Assembly: GCA_964017065.1 (NCBI GenBank)
Contig: OZ024790.1
Span: forward strand, 12,584,703-12,648,702
DNA: 64,000 nucleotides
DNA from: Haliclona indistincta
Lineage: Eukaryota; Porifera; Demospongiae; Haplosclerida; Chalinidae
Reading direction: 5' to 3'
This document shows positions 10,734 through 19,700 of the stretch, in pieces. The translations under genes and the position numbers were made by a program. The stretch's first letter is position 1. Each line of letters opens with the position of its first letter. The notes beneath the pieces are model-generated. The model was not told the origin of the DNA. It did no database searches and was given only the letters and a program-made list of their open reading frames with translations.

Positions 10734-13025
10734 TTAGGTGTTGATGATCCACTCATCCCAGTCATCTAGTAACATCTCTGGTTCTTCATCAGCACCACAA
10801 TCTTGATCTTGTGGAGCAGACTTCTTGTAGCTTGCTCGTGGACCTTGGGTAGGTCTTCTTGTCTTTGCATTCCACCACAGGTCAATAGCAGAATCTGGAG
10901 AAAACTCTTTCAGAGAACTTTTGTCGGCATTTACAACTAGCAGATCGCTCAGTGCATCTGTAGAGAGAGAAGATCTCTTGGTAGATTTGATGAGGTTAAC
11001 CTGAGAAAATGTCCGCTCGAGCTTGCCATTCGACACTGGGAGAGAGAAAAGAAGGTTGGCGAGAATGAGGACATTTGACCACTCAGACTTGTTTGGTGCA
11101 TGAAACAGATGCCACCAGACTGATTGGTACTCCATGGTTGCTAGAGATATAAACTGGGTCGCATAGGAAATCATTGCCTCAAATTCACTGCGCATCTCTG
11201 ACAAGTCTGCTCCAGCCTTCTCAAGAGGGAACTTGAACCGTTCTGTGAGTTGATCAATTGCCTTGAAAGGGTCCTCGCCATCCTCATCACTGTCAGACTG
11301 ATCATCAATTAACTTCTGCCAGCCGTGAGTACTAAGCATAGTGATTATGTCTCGAAACAGCTGAAGATCAGACCAGGATAGACGTGTTCGGATGCGCTCA
11401 GTGACACACTTGCAGTACTCTTGATGATGAGTTTGGAAGAAACTTTTAGCTTCAGAGAATCTTTTAAGAACTTGCCCTTGGTAAACAGCTTCTCCTTCAT
11501 CATCAAAGGTGATCTTGTTCAACATGGCAGCATAGGTTGGCCATTGTTCAAGGGGCTTCGTGTTGAGCTTGTTTGTTTCCTTGATAGATCGAAGCAAGTT
11601 TGTAAGTGCTCCAAGAATGTCCATCTCATCAGCTTGCATGCTCTTGGAGAAAATCGAGTACGGAAGAAGAAGGTCAGCAAACAAAGCACATCCAAGTAAG
11701 TACTTCGCATTAGTCCACTTGTTCAGGTATCCCCTAAACTTTGCACGATCGACTGTCTTGACGGATGAATCTACTGACAAAGTGGTAAGATGAGCAGTGT
11801 AGGCACCAAACTTGTTGATAACTCGCTTCATGGCACTTAATTTGTGAGATACCCATCGAGTGCCACATGCTCTGACTGGTCGTATTCCAGCTCCTTCGTC
11901 ATTGAGATGGAAAGCTTCTTTGAGGTCATCAACGATTGTCTCTAGCTCAGCACACTTTTTGGGTGACTTTTCATAGAGATAGTATAGACGGAGTAGCATT
12001 TCATCAAGCAGGTCAAAGGTAGTTCCATGAAGCGCGTCCTTGAGTGCTAACTCTAGCCTGTGTGCCAAGCACCACATCCAGAAGATCCAGTCAAGCTCTT
12101 TCTCCACTAGCCCCTTGAGTCCGTTGGCAGCTATATTTGCTGATGCTCCATCAGTAGCAAGCCCGACTAGCTTACTGCACTCTTCTTTGCTCACAGACTG
12201 AATACCAAGACATTGCAGGCCATACTCTAGAGATTGAAACAAGCCTGCTGCAGTGGTGTGTGGAGGCTTGTGAACCGAGAGGTAGCTAATCCTAGTGTGG
12301 ATCCTTTCATCTTCATCATCTATATCGCACCAAAGGACTAACAACAGCTCATTGTCTGCGTTGCTGGAATCAGTAGACCCATCCATCATCAGAGAGAAGA
12401 ACATTGCTTTAGAAAGAGTAGTGTTCAAATCTTGTTGTTTAGACTCTGCCAAGTAGTGCACAAACTCTCGACAGGATTTTTCGTTAAGGTAAGAGCTACC
12501 TAGGTCCACTCCATGCTTCATTTCAAGAGCACAGATTTGTGGATACTTTCGGAATGCTAGCTGTTCTGTTGCAACGAAGTAAGCCACATCAAACTTCTTT
12601 CTCACTTTCTTTAGCTCTTCATCGGAGAGAGTATGTAGGGACTGAGCAATTGGGGCATACACAGTAGCAGGAGCACCTTGAGCTTGTGCACGCTCTTTTC
12701 TGAGTAAGTTCATTGCATGAGCATGCTGTTCTGACTTAGCATGATCGACGAGGTTAGTCGTTCTTACTGAGTTTGCTCCAGTAATCCACTTTTCACTATA
12801 GTTCTTCCTTCCAGCTATTCTTTCCTTAAACTTAGTACACACTCGGCATTTTAGTTGTGTTACTAGCTTAGCTCCGTCATCCACACTCGTCTCACAGTCC
12901 AGCCAAGTGACAGTGTGATACTCGCGATCGTATTGCGTTAGCCATCCCTTGTACGTAGCATGCTTCACTTTCCTCCGCTTGGCTTCACCACTACTGGCTG
13001 ATGACTGACGAGTTCGCTTCGACAT
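10734..13025 (-). CDS. hAT-superfamily transposase, intact (ZNF862/KIAA1586-like)
   Basis: An uninterrupted 763-codon ORF. Domains: a basic N-terminus (RTRQSSASSGEAKRRKVKH, likely nuclear targeting); a TTF/BED-like zinc finger at about residues 55-105 (CRVC, then HAKSEQHAH); an RNase-H-like core with acidic residues in MMDGSTDSSNADNE (about 213) and ATDGASAN (about 290), followed by the CLAHRLELALKD motif (C..H); and a C-terminal hAT dimerisation domain (about 650-720: WWHLFHA, LPVSNGKLERTFS). Proteins of this type cut and paste hAT elements; vertebrate relatives are domesticated. It lies inside an intron of the RNF213-like gene, in the same orientation. I could not identify terminal inverted repeats or an 8-bp duplication, so element borders are unknown. 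The open frame implies recent activity or selection. Confidence 0.9.
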   Translation of the reverse strand: MSKRTRQSSASSGEAKRRKVKHATYKGWLTQYDREYHTVTWLDCETSVDDGAKLVTQLKCRVCTKFKERIAGRKNYSEKWITGANSVRTTNLVDHAKSEQHAHAMNLLRKERAQAQGAPATVYAPIAQSLHTLSDEELKKVRKKFDVAYFVATEQLAFRKYPQICALEMKHGVDLGSSYLNEKSCREFVHYLAESKQQDLNTTLSKAMFFSLMMDGSTDSSNADNELLLVLWCDIDDEDERIHTRISYLSVHKPPHTTAAGLFQSLEYGLQCLGIQSVSKEECSKLVGLATDGASANIAANGLKGLVEKELDWIFWMWCLAHRLELALKDALHGTTFDLLDEMLLRLYYLYEKSPKKCAELETIVDDLKEAFHLNDEGAGIRPVRACGTRWVSHKLSAMKRVINKFGAYTAHLTTLSVDSSVKTVDRAKFRGYLNKWTNAKYLLGCALFADLLLPYSIFSKSMQADEMDILGALTNLLRSIKETNKLNTKPLEQWPTYAAMLNKITFDDEGEAVYQGQVLKRFSEAKSFFQTHHQEYCKCVTERIRTRLSWSDLQLFRDIITMLSTHGWQKLIDDQSDSDEDGEDPFKAIDQLTERFKFPLEKAGADLSEMRSEFEAMISYATQFISLATMEYQSVWWHLFHAPNKSEWSNVLILANLLFSLPVSNGKLERTFSQVNLIKSTKRSSLSTDALSDLLVVNADKSSLKEFSPDSAIDLWWNAKTRRPTQGPRASYKKSAPQDQDCGADEEPEMLLDDWDEWIINT

Positions 13026-14100
13026 TACCAGCTGCCACAGTAAGTTGTAACGTTAGTGCAGCTGCAAGAATCGCGATCGCGTTCGCGCGCATGTTGATCG
13101 ACGCGTACGCGTGCGCGCGTCAATTAACAGTGGGCGTTCCCGTGCACGGTTATTATTGCGCATAATAATCGATTCGGACGAAGTGTCTTTGCCACGCCAA
13201 TTTTGCTCGGACAAAACCTTTATTTGCTCGGAAATTGTCCGATGACCGGTAGTAATTTCGTGCTCTGTCTTTGATTCCTCCATTGGTTTGGTTTGCTTTT
13301 GTTGATAATTGCTTTTTTACTTGTAGCTCTTAAATACTGAAACTAGCTCATACATTCATGCATGCTGCAGGATTGCACTGCATACGAGCCCCGCCCACTC
13401 TTGTTTAGAAATTTCTGTACAGTGTATGGCTGTGATACTAACTGGCAAGCAGCAGAACGGTGATACTACACGAACTTACTCTGTGAGTTGTTCTTCGAAG
13501 ACTCCAGACGCCAATATGCGCTCTCCATACGGCGATACTCTGCTAGTGATAGGTCACGTGCGCATTACGTAATCACAATAAATTATGGCGTCAAACACTT
13601 AGCTGGCAACTGTTCGTGATCGTGAACTCGTCAAATTTATATCGTCGTTTCGCTAAAAACTAAGTTCAAAAGGCACATGCCAGGAGAATTTCACGACTGT
13701 TCGTGGGTGTTTTAGTCTCGGCACTGCTCACGTAAAGGTGCTAGGCGAGTGGAAGAAAGAAGAAAACGAAGATGACGAAAGTCGATTTTCACCGTTTCTA
13801 GGTTCGTCACTTTAGTAACAATTTTGAGCAATCTCCTTGCTACTGTAAGATGGGGCAACGCCAGAGAGCAGATCTAAGTGTCTTTGGACGTATAAAATTC
13901 ATCACCAGGCGAAATATCAGCGTTTGAACGCTAATACATTGTATGTAGCCGCCATCTTGTTTTCTCGTTCATCCCTACATAGGGAGGCACGGTAGTGACT
14001 CCCTATGTAGGTAATAAGGAACAATAGGGACATGATTATTAATAATTATGAGAACCATGTGACTATCAGATTGCCCAAAACATGTCACCTGCCCTGGGAT
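13026..14100. other. Non-coding intron DNA with repeat remnants
   Basis: No gene is supported. Part of 13,580-13,990 (atggcgtc.aacac, ggagaatttcacg.ctgtt, cgccagagagcagat) matches 2,110-2,310 at low identity, so both are decayed copies of one repeat. A short palindrome cctacatagggag...ctccctatgtagg lies at about 13,972-14,011. The 13,026-13,300 part probably includes the 5' flank of the hAT transposase gene. Confidence 0.4.
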
Positions 14101-14114
14101 TAAAATTAATGAAT

Positions 14115-14401
14115 ACAAGTAATAAAAACATTTTAACCAAAATGGAAGAGATTTAGGGTTGGTACATTTATCGAAAAGTATGGAAACAAGATTTGAAATG
14201 AAAAGAATTGTAACAATAGCAGTGTAATGCTACCTCCCTATAAAATTAACCACAACTATCGAAAGCAGTTAATTTAGGGAGGTAGCATTACACTGCTATT
14301 GTTACAATTCTTTTCATTTCAAATCTTGTTTCCATACTTTTTCGATAAATGTACCAACCCTAAATCTCTTCCATTTTGGTTAAAATGTTTTTATTACTTG
14401 T
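14115..14401. repeat. Near-perfect long hairpin (arms about 130 bp)
   Basis: The left arm from acaagtaataaaaac to gctacctcccta and the right arm from tagggaggtagc to gtttttattacttgt are almost exact reverse complements, separated by only about 20 bases. The arms contain no ORF. Arm identity is far higher than in the older foldbacks nearby, so it is young. A transcript of the host intron would fold into long dsRNA here. Confidence 0.85.
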
Positions 14402-14919
14402 TTCTTTTCTTTTTTTATTAATGACTTAGTTGGCACTTATGCTAATACAGTGTATAAAGAGAACTAAGTGCCGGGCAGCTCCGCAATGCACTCAATCGAC
14501 TCTGCAGTCTGCACTGCATGCAACACGTACCATGCAACATTACCTAAGCTTAAGCTAGCATTCTTACAAGCCTGAACAGACAAATCCGGTGTAACAGTGA
14601 CGATTTGCTCATTGTCTGCTGTGAACACTGCTAGTGGCAGCAGCACTCGCGTTCCAAGCATGCAATTTGTACTAAGGTGCGCTTGTATTAGAATAATTAC
14701 ATACACGGGAGTGCGCGAGTAGGCGTAACCTAGTAACGGAGTTCAAAAGAATGATGGAATGGAGTCTGTTTATGGACCAAAAATCGCTGTTTTCTTGAAA
14801 ATACTCGCTTCTGCTAGTGTTTTAGGCTTAAATAGATATCAGGTGCACTGCTCCCAACGACTAGTGTAGTTTCTGTGTAGGTTTTGTCTTGAATAGCTCA
14901 TTAGCCACGGCGCTAGGCT

Positions 14920-14970
14920 CTCTGAAGAAGAAGAAGAATAAGAAGAAGAAGAAGAAGAAGAAAGAAGATG
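14920..14970. repeat. GAA microsatellite
   Basis: A purine run of gaa repeats with one interruption (aataag). Low complexity only. Confidence 0.85.
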
Positions 14971-15364
14971 AACAAACGGGTGACCACGTGAACTCTGGTT
15001 TACCACCGTAGACCTGGTTTCTTTTGCTTCTGAAGGTCTCTTTGTAATCGCACAAATCGTGCAAAGAGCTTCAGAACGTTAGATTAGCTTGAAACGCCCG
15101 TACGGCGAAGATATGGCAGTGCTGTAGTCGTGCCTCCAGGCGAGACGCCATCTTTTCATGCCCATAGCACCTGGCCTTATAGTCTTTCTTAGTAGACTCA
15201 TTGTAAGCGCTTACCTCTTAGGATAGCCCCTAGGTAGTTAAAATACCCCTTATATCGTCAACAGCCAAGATATACGTGAATTATTGCGTTTAGCCTAAGT
15301 GTAGCCGTCATCTTGTTTTCCGCCCAACCCTAAATATGCCACGTCTACCGCGTGGCATAATATC

Positions 15365-16126
15365 CAGGGGGTGACATAAAGAAAAATTACCGACCCCAGG
15401 CCAAAAAGTGGGTGGGTGGGTTGAGAGGGTTTTTACACAAAAAGTCATTTTGCGTAAATTTTAGCCACTACATTTCTGGTGCACTGTAGAGTTGTTTTAC
15501 AGGTTCTTGACATCAGAAGAGGTCTACATCATGCAGATATAACATGCTTTTGTTATTATTTACAGTGTGTGTATATTACACAGTAAAAAGCAGGTAAATG
15601 CATCAGCTGTGAAGGGTGTGGACTGGAGGCGTGGCTAGCATCATGTCAAAGTAGCTGCTTGAGCCTGCTTCTGAGCCAGGCAGTTATTCTACTCACCAGC
15701 TTCTGCAGTAGATTCAGCTGCACTTAGCTCTTGAGTGTTGTTCTTCCGTCGAAAGAAGCTATCTAATCGTGGAGTTTTAGCAGCATCGGGTGCTTTTATG
15801 TGACGAGCACTGCGCTTGTGCTCTGAAACATGGTAGTTGGCACTTAATCCAGTGGGATCTTGGCCCCATTCATAGCGGTAGCGCCGTCGCTTTCTGGTCT
15901 CTGCTGCTGCAGCAGTGTTGTGCATGATTGCGATCGATACCGCGCTGACGCACCTGCGTGATCGACAAGCTAATACTAGCTACTTGTACGCGATCGTCGT
16001 TTGTTCATGAATATTAATTAGCTTGGGTTGTGAATATCATTATATGACACATTATGACGTAGTGGGTATTGGGGCTATGTAAAAAACCGGCCTGGGGTCG
16101 AAAATTTCAGCCACTGACACCTCCTG
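15365..16126. mobile_element. Internally deleted hAT-type element (762 bp)
   Basis: The left end cagggggtga...accgaccccaggcc and right end ggcctggggtcg...cacctcctg form imperfect terminal inverted repeats beginning cagg.ggtg. They are flanked by ataatatc and aatatatc, an 8-bp duplication with two mismatches. The interior keeps a 78-codon minus-strand ORF at 15,689-15,925 with basic and BED-like N-terminal character, but no catalytic core, so it is non-autonomous. It lies in the RNF213-like intron. Confidence 0.7.
15689..15925 (-). pseudogene. Truncated transposase N-terminus inside a deleted hAT element
   Basis: A 78-residue ORF with a basic patch (RKRRRYRYEW) and a downstream DSFFRRK phrase, resembling the N-terminal tail that precedes the zinc finger in some hAT/KIAA1586-like transposases. 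It ends without a zinc finger, RNase-H core or dimerisation domain. It lies entirely within the inverted-repeat element at 15,365-16,126. The family assignment is inference. Confidence 0.4.
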
Positions 16127-16671
16127 AATATATCACACAATTTACCACCATGCCAGAGTGTACTTTAAATTAAGGACCATGAAACCATCAAAGTGAATAA
16201 GGCAAAGGTCTTGACATAAGTTCAGCCAGAGTGTATAAGGAGAAGGAGCATTCAACTGCCGTAGTAATATCGAAGTCTAAACTCCGCCTCCATGTGCTGT
16301 TGCTACTTGAAACTTGGGCCTTCCTTTGCACATTGTGGATCGCTATTTCCTACTTATACATTCTTCTACATGTCGTCATAACTCACGAACTAAGCTTCAC
16401 ATAAAGTTTTCACATGATCGAAAGCGAGATAATACCGTGTTCTACTTGCATTAATAGTTTCAGGGCTTAACTTTCAGCGCCAGCTACAAAACCGAACCAG
16501 GTGACGCAGTAACTCATGAACAGAGCCTTGCAATCAAAATCCTTACAATTCATTTTCAAGCAACTGTCGACTTTAGCTTGTGTTGCACGTTTCAGCACTT
16601 AATTTTCAGCGAGCGACAAGAAATCATTGTGACAGACTAACAGAATGACTGACAACACGACTACTGTATGT

Positions 16672-16704
16672 ATGCCTCGTGGCTCCGCCCACCAAGGCAT
16701 AATA
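16672..16704. repeat. Hairpin motif, second copy
   Basis: tatgcctcgtggctccgccc followed by accaaggcataat: a stem-loop identical in design to those near 48,953 and 19,685. As at 48,953 it is preceded by gactactgtatg, so the two are ends of the same repeat family. Confidence 0.6.
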
Positions 16705-16765
16705 ATGCTATTAGTTGTATGGTTACTAAAGTCATTGCAAATTACCCCCAAAATATTTAGTACAC

Positions 16766-19700
16766 ATACCATATCAATCACACTTGCAACTGTCCCTTCA
16801 ATAGTTAGATCGTCGATTCTTCCTTTGCTAAATAATTTGCCTTGAATTACATTTGCATAAGCTTTTCTTTGCGGCTTAATAAAGTCAGACAAGATGGCCT
16901 CTTCATCCCAGTACTTTACACAATATGGTTCAATGGTTCCCAAGAAGATTCTGTAACAAAATGTAACAATTGTTATGAACAAGCTATGCATCATTGTTAA
17001 AATGTAACACTGCAGATGTACATGTACTATAATCTGGTCTTTCATTATTCCTCAGAATGGGCAGAGCCACAAGGCAAAAGTATGTTTGTTTGTGTGTGTC
17101 TGGTCTGGATCTGAAACTGTCCTAAACGCAACTACTGTACTTCGATCATTTCTTCCCGGCCAAAACTTGCTTCTTACCAAACCTCACCTCAAAAGTGGAA
17201 CAGACTAATCATTGATCATTGTGCTAAAACTTTAAAACCACTGTAATAGTTGACATGTTGTCACAGGTGTAGGTAATATCCCATGTTAGCGGCATATATG
17301 ACCTGTTATATCCCTCGGGAAAGGGCGCGTTCAAGTGAAGTCGAGAAAGCACCGGGGTGAAGCCCGAGGTGCTTCCGCGACTTTATGAGAGCGCTAGCCC
17401 TTTCCCGAGGGATATAACAGCCCGCTGACATGTACCTGTGTCATGCTAAAGGCTGTTATGATATTGGGAACATGGTGCAGAGGGAGTTATGACCCGTTAA
17501 CTCCCTCGAATACTGTAATCTGATTGGTCAGAATAGACGTAGTATGGTATAACTTACGTAATTTCATGAATTGTTCGAACCCTTCCAAGGCCCAAATGTG
17601 CAATACTATGCAAATGCTTCACAGAAATCAAGCATTCTTCTTGTTGGTAAAACATTTGCATCAGCTCCAATCCTAGAGTTAAATCCTTGAAAAACACTTG
17701 GTTGAATTGAATGTCTTGTGCTGGCTGTAATAAAAAATTCGAATTTTTGTCTTGAACATAAGAAATGGATTTATAAACATAATAGAAAAAAAGCAAATAA
17801 TTTTTGAGACACGTACAGTGTGTTTACACTAGCAACTTCAAAACTGGACCGAACAGAGATTTAGTTCATTTTCAATTGTCAATAATAATATTGTTTAGGT
17901 CACAGCTAAGCGATGTTGACCAATCGGGTTGCGTAGCTGCGGGTCTCTATAGCTCATAATGGAATTCTACAACTGCCGAGACTTCATAATGGAATCCCGC
18001 CATGCAACACAGATTACGGTTCTGCGCGCGGAATAATTTTTATAGCGTTCGCGTGTCTTTGCTCGTCGTTTGTGTAGTTTCTGTTTGCTGTTGCTGTGGT
18101 CTCAATCAGTTGGACTGCGCATTCAATCGGATCTACGTGGTGTAGAAGCCCTCACTCCGTTACCATAGCACCTTCGCTATGCTCGAACGCTATAATAGCA
18201 ATCGCTCTCGGGCTTCTACATCGCATAGATACTCGGATGTGCTAACTATATAATGCATAATATATGATTGATGTAATAGTATTGCATTACCTCCACAAAA
18301 TGTCTTTGCCACATTGTACTAGCCCGTTTTTTCAAACCTTTGCTGTCTTTAGATAACTTCAGAGAAATCGTCACTTTATTGATTAGAAAAAATATATAAA
18401 TGGTATAGTTTGGATCCATAATCACTCATTTTAAATTAAAGTAGTTATGATTAGGGAAACAAATTTGGGAAAAGAACTTGACTTACATGTACAAATTACG
18501 TAAATTGCTATGTCATTCAAATATTAAATTTTAGGTTAAAAACAGTCAAACTGTCTACACACCTAATCATGATATGCTTCCAATCCACCTCCGGGGATGA
18601 ATTTGATTAATGCGAATTCAATTTTGCTTGGATTCGAATTAAAATAATGCGCATGGATGTGAAAACAACCAATGCACATTGAAATTGAATGCACATGTAT
18701 TTGATGTGTATCGATGAGTCTATGTGAAATGGGTCTTAACTGTTGTATAATGAAATGCTTACCACATAATGCTGCAATAGAAAAATAGTTTGGGTGAACA
18801 TCTCTTTTGTAGTAAGATTCACAAAGAGTAAGACATGCCCCTGCCAACATCTCAGGTAATGGAATATATGAAGACCATGGACCACTGGTCCCAGAAAAGA
18901 ATGTTTTTATGTTTGCTTCACTATAAGAATGTATAACACATGTGATAATAACATTGCTAATAGTATATGTTTAAATAAAATTAATAACTGTTGATATTAA
19001 GGCTCCGCCAAGAGCCCAGTTGTTGATGTAACACACATGAGCTAGTTAGTCTCGTCCCCAGACCCCACCCCTTCCTCTTTGCTTGGTAGAGGGTCTGGTT
19101 AAATGAATGCGAATTCCTGGTTCTGTGACATTTCATTCTCAGAATTGTGAAATACCAATCAGATTGCAGTATTTCCCCAAATTCACATGACCTGCACGCA
19201 ACGACCAATTGCATTGATCATGGCTTACCCAAGGATGCTATCATGGAATCGATATCGAAGAGCACCAAACAGCTTGGATATTCGTGTTTGTCGGCTGATC
19301 AGCAAGAAGTCGTGGTCAATATTCTTAACGGGGCGAGACGTGTTTATTTCTCTTCCCACAGGCGCTGGGAAGTATTTCTCTGCTACCTAGTCCTACCAAG
19401 TATCTTCAACTTGCTTCGTAACAGTAAATCTAGCAGAGTTATAGTGGTGTGTCTTTTGAAAAGCTTGATAGAAGACCAGGTAGCTAGCCTCGTCCCCAGG
19501 CTCTGTGCCTGGGGACAAGGCTAACAAGGTAGCTAATTATTATGCACATGATTTCGCGCGTGACAATTACGTCAGTGAACCAGGAATTTGCCTTCATTTA
19601 ACCAGACCCTCTATCAAGGAAGCGGAAGGGGTGTGGTCTGGGGATGAGACTAGAGCTAGTAATAACATGACCTGCTTGGATTTTTATGCCTCGGTGGGTG

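Noticed and set aside
14861..15064. 67-codon ORF with a poly-F stretch
   Set aside because: Generated by the GAA microsatellite on the other strand.
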